Source: Candidatus Cloacimonadota bacterium
GTDB taxonomy: Bacteria; Cloacimonadota; Cloacimonadia; Cloacimonadales; JAJBBL01
Length of the DNA stretch: 46,781 bases
Reading direction: 5' to 3'
NCBI GenBank assembly: GCA_019429305.1
Contig: JAHYIR010000015.1
Coordinates: 1 to 46,781 of the forward strand
Shown piece after piece: positions 26,177 through 33,257 of the stretch. The stretch's first letter is position 1. Each line of letters begins with the position of its first letter. Both the position numbers and the translations under genes were made by a program. The notes under the pieces were generated by a model. The model saw only the letters and a list, made by a program, of their open reading frames with translations. It searched no databases and was not told the origin of the DNA.

Positions 26177-26512
26177 ATGAGTGCTTATCATGAGCCAGTT
26201 GATGAATTAACCAATAAAGACCGCGATTTTTCCAGAGCTTTAAATAGTCTGAAAGAGGAAATTGAAGCAGTTGATTGGTATCAGCAAAGAGTTGCCACAA
26301 CTACTGATCCAGAATTACAGAAAATAGTTGCGCATAACCGTGATGAAGAGATTGAACACGCGGTTATGGTCTTGGAATGGCTGAGACGAAATATGCCTGG
26401 CTGGGATGAACAAATGAGAACTTATCTCTTTACCACTAAACCGGTTACGGAACTGGAAGATGAAGAAGGTGAGGGTGGAGATAAAGATCTGGGCATAGGA
26501 AAATTAAAATAA
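26177..26512 (+). CDS. Encapsulated ferritin-like protein (EncFtn), encapsulin cargo
   Basis: A 111-aa two-helix ferritin-like protein. EncFtn forms an annular decamer with ferroxidase sites between subunits and oxidises Fe2+ for storage inside an encapsulin shell. The sequence shows LKEEIEAVDWYQQRV at 25-39 and VAHNRDEEIEHAVMVLEWLRR at 51-71. By spacing (E, then E-x-x-H 30 residues later) the metal ligands are Glu28, Glu58 and His61, matching the published ligands of the Rhodospirillum rubrum protein. The acidic flexible linker (about 92-103, rich in Glu and Gly) leads to the C-terminal DLGIGKLK, which fits the encapsulin-targeting peptide (L-x-x-G-x-L-K type). The start is ATG 26177 with AAGGAGG upstream. 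The shell gene follows after 12 bp, an operon. A transcript start within the preceding 95 bp is likely, but no Fur- or PerR-type box could be confirmed. Confidence 0.95.
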   Translation: MSAYHEPVDELTNKDRDFSRALNSLKEEIEAVDWYQQRVATTTDPELQKIVAHNRDEEIEHAVMVLEWLRRNMPGWDEQMRTYLFTTKPVTELEDEEGEGGDKDLGIGKLK

Positions 26513-26524
26513 GTGAGGTGATCT

Positions 26525-27322
26525 ATGAATAACTTAAGAAGAAATTTAGCACCGATAAGTGCAGAAGCTTGGGAGCAGATTGAAGATCAAGCAAAGGCAG
26601 GATTGATCAGTCTTCTTTCGGCTCGTAAAATAGTTGATGTTGAAGGTCCTAAAGGGTGGGACTTTGCCGGTATTCCAACGGGAAGAATGAAATTAGTCGA
26701 AACACCTAAAGACAAACAATTTTGTTATGGTATAAGAGAAACATTACCTATTGTTGAACCACGGATCAGTTTTTCTCTCAATATCTGGGAGTTAGATAAT
26801 GCCACCAGAGGTGCTGAAGATATCGAGCTCGATAATTTGGTAGAGGCAGTAAAGAAAATTGCCTTCTTTGAAGAAAAAGCTCTTTATTACGGTTTGAAAG
26901 ATGCTAAAATAGAAGGATTGTTAACGGCTAATAAAGAGTCTCTGACTTTCCCAAAAGAGCCTTCCAAGTGGTTGGCAGCAATTACAGAAGGTGTCTTAAA
27001 GATGAAAGATAATGCAATTGAAGGTCCTTATGCCCTTGTTTTACCACCTTCGGTCTGGAAAACTGTTAATTATTTCGCAGAGTGTTACCCACTCTTCCCA
27101 CAGATTGAAGATGTACTGCAAGGTGAAATTATATTATCCAATTTTATAGATTCCGGTCTCTTGGTTTCTACACGTGGTGGAGATTTCAAAATGGTTCTGG
27201 GAACTGACTTTTCGATCGGCTATGAACATCATACCAATAAAGAGGTTACCCTCTTTTTGACCGAGTCATTCACTCTCCAGATTCTGGAACCGAAAGCTAC
27301 AATGAAGATCCAGATCAAGTAA
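26525..27322 (+). CDS. Family 1 encapsulin nanocompartment shell protein
   Basis: A 265-aa HK97-fold protein of the linocin M18/encapsulin family; the length is almost the same as the Thermotoga maritima shell (about 265). Self-assembled icosahedral shells (probably T=1, by family) enclose cargo bearing the targeting peptide, here the adjacent ferritin. The N-terminal LRRNLAPISAEAWEQIEDQA (4-23) and DVEGPKGWDF (39-48) are the conserved N-arm and start of the P-domain. Then YGIRETLPIVEPRISFSL (about 68-85), the helix VEAVKKIAFFEEKALYYG (about 107-124), and a C-terminal GTDFSIGYEHHTNKEVTLFLTESFTLQIL complete the family pattern. Start ATG 26525 with GAGGTGAT upstream. A strong terminator follows at 27344. 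No phage head, portal or tail genes are nearby, so it is a cellular compartment and not a prophage capsid. Confidence 0.97.
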   Translation: MNNLRRNLAPISAEAWEQIEDQAKAGLISLLSARKIVDVEGPKGWDFAGIPTGRMKLVETPKDKQFCYGIRETLPIVEPRISFSLNIWELDNATRGAEDIELDNLVEAVKKIAFFEEKALYYGLKDAKIEGLLTANKESLTFPKEPSKWLAAITEGVLKMKDNAIEGPYALVLPPSVWKTVNYFAECYPLFPQIEDVLQGEIILSNFIDSGLLVSTRGGDFKMVLGTDFSIGYEHHTNKEVTLFLTESFTLQILEPKATMKIQIK

Positions 27323-27343
27323 ACTATTTGTTTAATAAATATC

Positions 27344-27374
27344 AAAGGGACGAACTTTTGTTCGTCCCTTTTTG
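27344..27374 (+). terminator. Rho-independent terminator of the encapsulin operon
   Basis: AAAGGGACGAAC (27344-27355), loop TTTT, then GTTCGTCCCTTT (27360-27371) followed by further T residues. The 12-bp perfect stem is 22 bases after the encapsulin stop codon. Confidence 0.93.
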
Positions 27375-27384
27375 TCTGTAACAT

Positions 27385-27600
27385 AGACTTTAGTCAGTCT
27401 AAAAAATAAGGGTGACCACCGGTCGCCCCTACTTTTTTATCTATTAATCTTATTTTTCAGTTTTATCCGCGTTCCATAACTTCTTGCTCTTCTTCCGCTG
27501 GGGCATCATAATCTTTTCTCCGTGTTCTCTGTGTCTCCGTGGTTAATAAATGCTTGCTTTACTCCCAACGGACTTGCTTCACCATCTTTTACCAGACAGA
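27385..27600. repeat. Intergenic mosaic repeat island 6, entering the DUF116 gene
   Basis: Contains 'catagactttagtcagtct' (27383-27400), module B (27410-27431), the inverted phrase with 'ttatccgcgttcc' and 'tcttccgctggggcatcat' (27445-27510), and 'ttctccgtgttctctgtgtctccgtggtt' plus 'cttgctttactcccaacggacttgct' (27514-27575). The last part lies inside the coding sequence of DUF116 and supplies its stop codon and last codons. Confidence 0.78.
27401..27431 (-). terminator. Module B hairpin as probable terminator of the fmt-DUF116 unit
   Basis: On the minus strand GGGCGACC-GGT-GGTCACCC (27428-27410, one mismatch) is followed by TTATTTTTT. It is 78 bp beyond the DUF116 stop and oriented to end that transcript. 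Confidence 0.45.
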
Positions 27601-28351
27601 GACTCTTCAGGGCAGTTTCGATAGCTTCAATAGCAACTGAAGTATTAACACAAGGACCAAAAGGTCGTTCATTCAAAACGCCATACACCGGTATGGGAAA
27701 GACATCGAGTAATCCATCAACCAGATCCCTCTCACAGGCAACGGCTATAATAAACTTAGGGCGATGTTTGATGATTATCCTCCGCGCTAAAGAACCACCG
27801 GTAGCTATGGCTATATGAACACCTGTTTCACGGGCTATTTTCTTCAGATTGGTGATTTTACATCTTCCACAATCTTGACAGTTATTGATATCGATTGTCA
27901 CCCTGATCAGACAATCGGTATTTTGTAGACAATGCGGAAGCAATATTAATATCTCATGTGGTTGATATTTTTTGGTTAGTACTTTAACAAAGGTATTGTT
28001 AACATGTACAAACGACTCTCTTATCTTATCTTTCGGTATTCCGATCATTCTGCCGAGTATTATTGTAGCAGGAAAGACAAATATGATAGATAATCTAACT
28101 GCAGTACGGGCGATCAGAAAATTCTTTTCAAGATATGATGTCAACAAAACGAGAAGTATACCTACAACAATTATAGAGTAAAAAACTCTCAGAGTACTAA
28201 GTACTGAAAGGGCTAGAAAAGTACTTATTTCATGGAGTCTGGGAGAAATAAACCACCAGAGCAAGGTTGTGATCATCATCATTAGTATTAAACTAACAGT
28301 TGCTAAAATCAAAAAGAGGTTCTTTCTTTTATGATCGATCACGAATTCCAC
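27506..28351 (-). CDS. DUF116-family membrane protein with cysteine cluster; repeat-derived C-terminal tail
   Basis: A 281-aa protein of the DUF116 family, unknown in function. Three hydrophobic segments occupy about residues 13-35, 45-72 and 82-100. A cytoplasmic domain follows with HCLQNTDC (Cys141, Cys147), NCQDCGRCK (Cys158, 161, 164), AIATGGSLAR, AVACERDL (Cys206) and RPFGPCVNTSV (Cys234). Seven cysteines suggest an Fe-S or other metal site. The start is GTG 28351, overlapping fmt by 23 bp; GGAG lies upstream. The conserved part ends near residue 255. The final ~22 residues, from about ASPLGVKQ to the stop, are encoded by sequence repeated in non-coding islands elsewhere (compare 3183-3260), so this tail is probably an acquired extension. 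Family members often accompany def and fmt, as here. Confidence 0.85.
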   Translation of the reverse strand: MEFVIDHKRKNLFLILATVSLILMMMITTLLWWFISPRLHEISTFLALSVLSTLRVFYSIIVVGILLVLLTSYLEKNFLIARTAVRLSIIFVFPATIILGRMIGIPKDKIRESFVHVNNTFVKVLTKKYQPHEILILLPHCLQNTDCLIRVTIDINNCQDCGRCKITNLKKIARETGVHIAIATGGSLARRIIIKHRPKFIIAVACERDLVDGLLDVFPIPVYGVLNERPFGPCVNTSVAIEAIETALKSLCLVKDGEASPLGVKQAFINHGDTENTEKRL

Positions 28352-29315
28352 TTACAAAGTTCTCCCCAATCTCAATTCTTGCTCCTATATGATACTCAAA
28401 GCCACTCATTATTCTCTTGCCGGCTGGTTGCACTTTGGTCAAGAGAATTTTTTGGTCTCTACAACAGACTACGATACCTTCGTTTTTTAATATTGCAGAA
28501 ACTTTTCCGGGCAATAGATCTGCTCTCTCTTGTAGTATCTTAGTTGCCAAGATCTTCATCTTGTTTCCGCGAAATGTTGTCATTGCTCCAGGTTCTTCAG
28601 CTAATCCACGTATCTTGTTATGAATATCTGTTGCCTTTTCATTCCAATCCAGATAGAGATCATCTTTCTGTAATTTATAACAATACGTTGCTTCTTCATC
28701 GTTTTGCGGAATTGCTATGATCTCATGCTTCTCTAATTTCTGCAAAACATCTATCAGCTCATCTGCTCCGATCTCTGCAAGTTTGGCTGATAATGAACTG
28801 TAATTGTCTTCCTTCTCAATAGTAACTATCTTCTGTTGCAGAATCGGACCACTATCCATCTTAAGTGTCATTTTGGTAATGGTCACTCCGGTCTCTTTCT
28901 CTCCTTCAAAGAGAGCATGGTTGATCGGTGTAGCTCCTCTGTATTTGGGTAAGAGTGAAGGGTGAATATTAAGGCAGCCGAAAGAGGGAAGATCAAGGAT
29001 CTTCTTAGTAAGAAATCCACCGTAAGCTACTGTAATTATCACATCGGGGTTGATCTCTATGAGCTTTCGAATTACATCTTCTTCTTTTATCTTTTCCGGT
29101 TGAATTACCTTAATCCCAAGTTGTTCAGCTGTTTGCTTAACTGGCGTGGGAACAAGTTTAAGCTTTCTTCCCTGTGGTTTATCCGGTTGTGTAATTACTA
29201 AGAGTGGTTTATAATTGGTTTCTGATAGTTTAAGCAGTGTTGGAACAGAAAAATCAGGAGTTCCGATGAACACTGTTTTGTTTATCGATGAAATATTTGT
29301 CAAGATTGACTCCAT
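28329..29315 (-). CDS. fmt: Methionyl-tRNA formyltransferase
   Basis: Transfers a formyl group from 10-formyltetrahydrofolate to Met-tRNAfMet, giving the initiator tRNA. The 328 aa have the full two-domain length. Seen: VFIGTPDFSVPTL at 15-27, NIHPSLLPKYRGATPI at 116-131 (catalytic Asn116 and His118), MDSGPIL at 153-159 (Asp154), and the C-terminal OB-fold domain with LQPAGKR-type ending (VQPAGKRIMSG). Start ATG 29315 gives an unusual 62-bp overlap with the end of def. A GTG 14 codons later would start closer to the family norm but has no visible ribosome site, so the longer form is kept with some doubt. It is in the unit yajC-def-fmt-DUF116, all overlapping. Confidence 0.96.
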   Translation of the reverse strand: MESILTNISSINKTVFIGTPDFSVPTLLKLSETNYKPLLVITQPDKPQGRKLKLVPTPVKQTAEQLGIKVIQPEKIKEEDVIRKLIEINPDVIITVAYGGFLTKKILDLPSFGCLNIHPSLLPKYRGATPINHALFEGEKETGVTITKMTLKMDSGPILQQKIVTIEKEDNYSSLSAKLAEIGADELIDVLQKLEKHEIIAIPQNDEEATYCYKLQKDDLYLDWNEKATDIHNKIRGLAEEPGAMTTFRGNKMKILATKILQERADLLPGKVSAILKNEGIVVCCRDQKILLTKVQPAGKRIMSGFEYHIGARIEIGENFVSGIRDRS

Positions 29316-29853
29316 TCTCGTCTTTTGTCTGTTCCAGAGCTTTCAATTTCCATTTCAGCGATAATAATTTCAGTTTTGAAATTCGATCTATAAAGAGAAC
29401 CCCATCTATATGATCAAATTCATGCTGGATCGTTCTGGCATAAAAACCTTCCGCTTCATATCTTTTGAGTTCTCCGTTAAGATCCATAGCTTCCAAAACG
29501 ATCTTTTCAGCTCTTTTAACTTCTGCAAAGATCTCCGGTAGACTGAGACACCCTTCATCATCCACTTCGACCCCCGACATTGAGATGATCCTGGGATTAA
29601 TAAATATCTGAGGGTTTTTCTGATTGGTCCGTGACCACTCAGGATCAATTACAAATATGCGTAAATTTTTTCCCACCTGTGGAGCTGCCAGACCTACTCC
29701 ATCCTTTTCATACATCGTGACGATCATATCTGCTACGAATTTCTTAATATCTTCGTCTACCTGCTCGACAGATTCTGACTTTTGCCGCAGAATAGGATCA
29801 CCGTAGATTCTAACAGCTAAAACTTTACCTGGATAATTATTCAACTGGTTCAT
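29254..29853 (-). CDS. def: Peptide deformylase
   Basis: A metallohydrolase that removes the formyl group from nascent N-terminal methionine, working after Fmt. All three catalytic motifs are present: GVGLAAPQVG at 52-61, EGCLSLPE at 100-107 (metal ligand Cys102) and QHEFDHIDG at 143-151 (ligands His144 and His148, catalytic Glu145). The 199-aa length includes a C-terminal tail of about 40 residues after the last motif, which carries the region overlapping fmt. Start ATG 29853. It overlaps yajC by 17 bp and fmt by 62 bp. The def-fmt pairing is a common gene order. Confidence 0.97.
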   Translation of the reverse strand: MNQLNNYPGKVLAVRIYGDPILRQKSESVEQVDEDIKKFVADMIVTMYEKDGVGLAAPQVGKNLRIFVIDPEWSRTNQKNPQIFINPRIISMSGVEVDDEGCLSLPEIFAEVKRAEKIVLEAMDLNGELKRYEAEGFYARTIQHEFDHIDGVLFIDRISKLKLLSLKWKLKALEQTKDENGVNLDKYFIDKQNSVHRNS

Positions 29854-30175
29854 TAGTTATAGTTGGTTCCTGCCATATGCCGGCAATAGCAACTCTTCTT
29901 ACTTCTATCTTAGTATTATTGGTGTCATCGATCTTTAAAATTACGGTATCTTTCTCTTTCCTGAAATTGGTTATCTTACCGATAATACCTCCGGAAGTTA
30001 TCACGACATCGTTGATCTTCAAATCATCTAAAAGTCTTTGGTGATCTTTCTGTCTCTTCTGTTGAGGTCTAATTATCAAAAAGTAGAGAATTAAGATCAG
30101 AAATACGAAGGGTAAAAAACTTATGAACGGATTAGGTTGTGCTTCAGTTCCTGCTTGTAATAAAACGTAATACAT
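29837..30175 (-). CDS. yajC: Preprotein translocase subunit YajC
   Basis: A 112-aa accessory subunit of the SecDF-YajC complex in the inner membrane. One membrane helix (about 17-39, PFISFLPFVFLILILYFLI) leads into the invariant IIRPQQKRQKDHQRLLDDLK segment. The small soluble domain with INDVVITSGGIIGKITNF follows, and its G-G-I-x-G signature is typical. Start ATG 30175; no strong ribosome site is visible ahead of it. It opens the overlapping yajC-def-fmt-DUF116 series, and a repeat island lies upstream. Its neighbours SecD and SecF are not in the window. Confidence 0.95.
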   Translation of the reverse strand: MYYVLLQAGTEAQPNPFISFLPFVFLILILYFLIIRPQQKRQKDHQRLLDDLKINDVVITSGGIIGKITNFRKEKDTVILKIDDTNNTKIEVRRVAIAGIWQEPTITNEPVE

Positions 30176-30264
30176 ATTTGACTCCTTGGTTATTAAATTT
30201 TGACTTTTACCAGAATGATAGATAAAAGCTTATGTCAAGCTCTAATTAGTTTGTCATCAAAAAC

Positions 30265-30655
30265 CTCTGGAAGCAGAGCATGTATAGTCCATAGATTAAC
30301 ACAGATTAAAAAATGATAGACACAGATAAAAGAGTGGAAAGGTGATAAGGTGATAAGGAAAACGTATTGTTGGGGCGGTTGACTTCGTCGAGCTCGGAAG
30401 CAGCCACGGAGAAGTGATTTCCTCGGTTCAAGAACCGCCCTTTTTTGAGGAATAGAATACTGGTTTAAAGGAAAAAAAGGGATTAAAAACAATTAAAAGG
30501 ACTTATAGGTAGTCATTATACCCTGATAGAAATTGTTATTCTTACTTAGCCTCTATCTCCTAAAATCTAACACCTAATTTTCCCCTTCTTGCTATAATTC
30601 CGCTGGAGCATCCGTGTAATCATTTTTTAATCTGTGTAAATCAGTGGAGAGTTTT
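30265..30655. repeat. Intergenic mosaic repeat island 7
   Basis: A 390-bp island between pgpA and yajC. It carries 'agattaacacagattaaaaaatg...cacagataaaag' (30293-30335), 'ggtgataaggtgataaggaaaacgtattgttggggcgg' into a complete module A (30373-30446), then decayed phrases including 'atctcctaaaatctaacacctaattttcc' (30548-30585), 'cttgctataattccgctggagcatccg' (30588-30615) and 'taatctgtgtaaatcagtggag' (30630-30650). No gene is supported. Confidence 0.78.
30373..30446 (+). repeat. Hairpin module A, complete copy
   Basis: Outer arms GGGGCGGTT at 30372-30380 and AACCGCCC at 30433-30440 are complementary, enclosing the 'gacttcgtcgagctcggaagcagccac' and 'gatttcctcggttc' segments. TTTTTT follows directly, as in an intrinsic terminator on the plus strand, although no plus-strand gene lies upstream. 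Confidence 0.75.
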
Positions 30656-31111
30656 TTATCGCAACAGAAAATACCCGATCTGTACTATCAGATTAGCATA
30701 GATCCCAGCCATCACATCATCAGCCACTACACCCCAGCCAGATTTCCATTTTTGCAGTTTATTTATCGGTGCTGGCTTCAGAATATCGAATAATCTGAAG
30801 AGAATAAAGGCAGCAATACCGATAGCAAGAGATTTCGGTAGAAATAAAACGGCATAAAAATATCCTAAAAACTCATCGAGGACTATTCTCTTATCATCAC
30901 GTTTCATACCCTTTTCTGCTTCACTGACCACCGCTACAACAGGTATAGTCAATAATAGGGGAAACATCCAGAAACAGGGCAACTCGATAAATGTTTTCGG
31001 TAGTAACAGATAAACAGCGAAGGCAACAATAGTACCGGCAGTACCCGGTGCGACAGGAAAATACCCTGTATAAAAGAGAGTAGAGATTAGTTTACTGATA
31101 TACCTAAACAA
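30656..31111 (-). CDS. pgpA: Phosphatidylglycerophosphatase A
   Basis: Dephosphorylates phosphatidylglycerol phosphate to phosphatidylglycerol at the inner membrane. The 151-aa protein shows GYFPVAPGTAGTIVA at about 17-31, KRDDKRIVLDEFLGYF at about 70-85 (the conserved D-E pair), and the C-terminal FDILKPAPINKLQKWKSGWGVVADDVMAGIYANL. Its three to four hydrophobic segments fit the family. The start appears to be TTG 31111, preceded by AGGT; the first in-frame ATG would remove about 47 residues including the conserved N-terminal motif. It is 27 bp downstream of the SurA-like gene in the same direction, so probably the last gene of that envelope unit. Confidence 0.92.
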   Translation of the reverse strand: MFRYISKLISTLFYTGYFPVAPGTAGTIVAFAVYLLLPKTFIELPCFWMFPLLLTIPVVAVVSEAEKGMKRDDKRIVLDEFLGYFYAVLFLPKSLAIGIAAFILFRLFDILKPAPINKLQKWKSGWGVVADDVMAGIYANLIVQIGYFLLR

Positions 31112-31138
31112 TATTTTTTACCTGTCAGTAACTATTTT

Positions 31139-32395
31139 TTAATTATAAAAGATCTCAACGTAGGAATTATCTCGTAAATTTTTGATCCATCTATCAAAAT
31201 GCTCTATTTGTTTATGAGTATGCAGAAATTCTCTTAGCTCTTCTCTGATCTCATCTAACTGATAAACCCTTTGAGGTATTATTCTTACTTTAGTAAAGAC
31301 AAAGAGGTTGTTTCCCTCCCTGATAATATCAGTATATTCACCTATCTCCAAACTGTTGATGTAACTATTGAACATCTCAGGAAATTCATTATCGGGAAAC
31401 TCTCCAATTATTCCACCCTGTTCTGCTGTATCATCATCAGAATATGTGGTAGCGAGTTCTTGAAAGTCAGCTCCATCCCTTAAACTAACAAGCAAATCCT
31501 CCATTGTTGTCATTATCTGGGTTATATCTTCATCGGTCGGTTCAATCATTTTCAATATATGTCTTACTCTGATATCCTCTTCATCTCTCTCTTCCATTTT
31601 TATGATATGATATCCGAATTGTGTTTCAACTACCCGGCTGATCTCTCCCGGTTTAAGAGCAAAGGCGACATCTTCAAATTCTTTGATCATTGTTCCCGGT
31701 CCGAAAAATCCCAAATCTCCTCTTCTTTCTGCACTTGGACAATCACTGTATTCTTTAGCCAGAGCACCAAAATCTTCACCTTCTCTTAGTCTATCATAAA
31801 TACGATTAATTTCGGCTAAAACCCTCTTTTTGGTTCTCTCACTCGCTATTATCTCTTTTCTTATCAAACCTAACTCAATCATCTCCAGTCTCAAAGGAAG
31901 CTCTTCTATATTATCATAATAGTATTCTTCTACCTCTGCTTCTGTTATATGGACACGATCGGTTATCTCGTTCTGGATTATCATCTCCCGCAGTCTTTGT
32001 TCTCTGATCATCTGATCATAATAATCCCTTAAGTCGGACAATGACATACCAGCTTTCTGTAATTCAGCACGTAATAATGTCTCAGAACCGATTCTTGATA
32101 TTTGATTATTGATCTGCGTATCTATCATTTGACGGATCCTGTATTCATCGAGACGATAGTTTTTATCTTTCGCTGTCTGCAAGATCAATCTTGATTCTAC
32201 CATTTCGTTGATCATATCCAGCTCTGTCATCTCCTGTTCCAGTAAACCAAGTTGTTCCATTTGTTGCATCTGTCGCACAAGATCACTCCTTAAGATCACT
32301 TCCCGCCCTACTTTAGCTACTATCTGATCTACTAACTCTTCGGCTATCAACATGGTTGAGACCATTATAAGTATAATTAGTACTAAATATTTCAT
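31139..32395 (-). CDS. SurA-like periplasmic peptidyl-prolyl isomerase / chaperone
   Basis: A 418-aa exported protein of SurA length (E. coli SurA is 428). Signal peptide about 1-18 (LVLIILIMVSTMLIA). Residues about 19-165 are the SurA N-terminal chaperone domain: ELVDQIVAKVGREVILRSDL, DEMVESRLILQTAKDKNY-type helices. Two parvulin domains follow: the first about 170-262 (ERRGDLGFFGPGTMIKEFEDVAFALKPGEISRVVETQFGYHIIKM), the second about 272-370 (VRHILKMI...GGIIGEFPDNEFPEMF). It helps outer-membrane proteins fold after Sec export. Start ATG 32395, nine bases after the stop of a second isomerase gene, with which it is probably co-transcribed. The second parvulin domain lacks the usual catalytic pattern near its end, so it may be chaperone-only; that point is uncertain. 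Confidence 0.9.
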   Translation of the reverse strand: MKYLVLIILIMVSTMLIAEELVDQIVAKVGREVILRSDLVRQMQQMEQLGLLEQEMTELDMINEMVESRLILQTAKDKNYRLDEYRIRQMIDTQINNQISRIGSETLLRAELQKAGMSLSDLRDYYDQMIREQRLREMIIQNEITDRVHITEAEVEEYYYDNIEELPLRLEMIELGLIRKEIIASERTKKRVLAEINRIYDRLREGEDFGALAKEYSDCPSAERRGDLGFFGPGTMIKEFEDVAFALKPGEISRVVETQFGYHIIKMEERDEEDIRVRHILKMIEPTDEDITQIMTTMEDLLVSLRDGADFQELATTYSDDDTAEQGGIIGEFPDNEFPEMFNSYINSLEIGEYTDIIREGNNLFVFTKVRIIPQRVYQLDEIREELREFLHTHKQIEHFDRWIKNLRDNSYVEIFYN

Positions 32396-32404
32396 TAATA
32401 TCCT

Positions 32405-33241
32405 CTATCTATCGTATTTTTTATATATTATCTCTGCTTTATACATTAACTCATTAAGATCATTATTTACTATTTCTCGTCGCTTCTCATTAAGAAATTC
32501 TATTCTTACTGAATCAACTACTTCAGTGAAGGGACGATCTATTAACCTTGTTCTTTTATCGGTATAACGTACCAGATAAATTCCGTTACTAACAGGAACT
32601 CGGGCAAAGCGATGTTGAGCTAACCCACTAATACTTCTCCAAATAGCAGGTTCCATCTCTTCTGAAGTCTGATATCCTATAAAACCATCGTTATTTCGTA
32701 CCCCTTCTTGAGAGTAAGCTCTTGCTGCTGATGCAAAAGTAATTTCTGCATTATTTAACATCACTGTTACCGAATCAGCCATCATAGGTTCAGTCAAAAA
32801 TATCCTCTGGATCCTGTATTCTTCTCTTTCATCTATATAACGGCTTCTATGCATTTGATAATAATTGAACAGATCTGTCTCTGTCGGATTAAATTCATGA
32901 ATTATCTTTGCTAAATAGGCGTTTGCCAAAACTTTTTTCTGGGCTAATTTAACTCTTTCTCTAATTATTGGTTGCTTGAGCAGATCTGTTGCTTCTTGTG
33001 CGAGTATAGTTAATTTAATCAAATCGTCGATCTTTTCCCTTAATTCTGCCTCCGATATCTGACTTAAATCATCAATTTCGGCAAACTCCAGCAGTGCCTC
33101 TCTGGTTATCAATTCATTATTTACAATAGCAATAACATTATTTGTATCTTCTGGTCTTTCTTTAGCACATGATAAGAGCAAAAGGAATACTACTATCAAT
33201 GATATGTTCATAAATAATGTCTTTTTTCGCATAGAAGTCAT
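32405..33241 (-). CDS. Lipoprotein peptidyl-prolyl isomerase (PpiC/PrsA-like)
   Basis: A 278-aa lipoprotein. The signal sequence ends with LLLSC (Cys25), a good lipobox, followed by AKERPEDTNNVIAIVNNELITREALLEF, the N-terminal start of the SurA/PrsA fold. The region about 110-230 has the parvulin pattern: EREEYRIQRIFLTEPMMADS, ARAYSQEGVRNNDGFIGYQTSEEMEPAIW, LAQHRFARVPVSNGIYLVRYTDKR. It would assist folding of exported proteins at a membrane surface, alongside the SurA-like protein encoded nine bases downstream. ATG 33241 is taken as the start; ATG three codons later is possible. It follows the lipoprotein gene at 33258 with a 16-bp gap. Pairing of two isomerases in tandem suggests a division of labour in outer-membrane assembly. 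Confidence 0.86.
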   Translation of the reverse strand: MTSMRKKTLFMNISLIVVFLLLLSCAKERPEDTNNVIAIVNNELITREALLEFAEIDDLSQISEAELREKIDDLIKLTILAQEATDLLKQPIIRERVKLAQKKVLANAYLAKIIHEFNPTETDLFNYYQMHRSRYIDEREEYRIQRIFLTEPMMADSVTVMLNNAEITFASAARAYSQEGVRNNDGFIGYQTSEEMEPAIWRSISGLAQHRFARVPVSNGIYLVRYTDKRTRLIDRPFTEVVDSVRIEFLNEKRREIVNNDLNELMYKAEIIYKKYDR

Positions 33242-33257
33242 CTCTTTTTTGCTAAAT

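Noticed and set aside
26525-27322. Encapsulin as a remnant of prophage capsid
   Set aside because: No portal, terminase, tail, integrase or attachment site nearby. The targeting peptide on the adjacent ferritin gives the correct cellular context.
28331-28623. Plus-strand frames antisense to fmt, def and DUF116
   Set aside because: They are shadows of the strongly supported minus-strand genes and have no family likeness or ribosome site.
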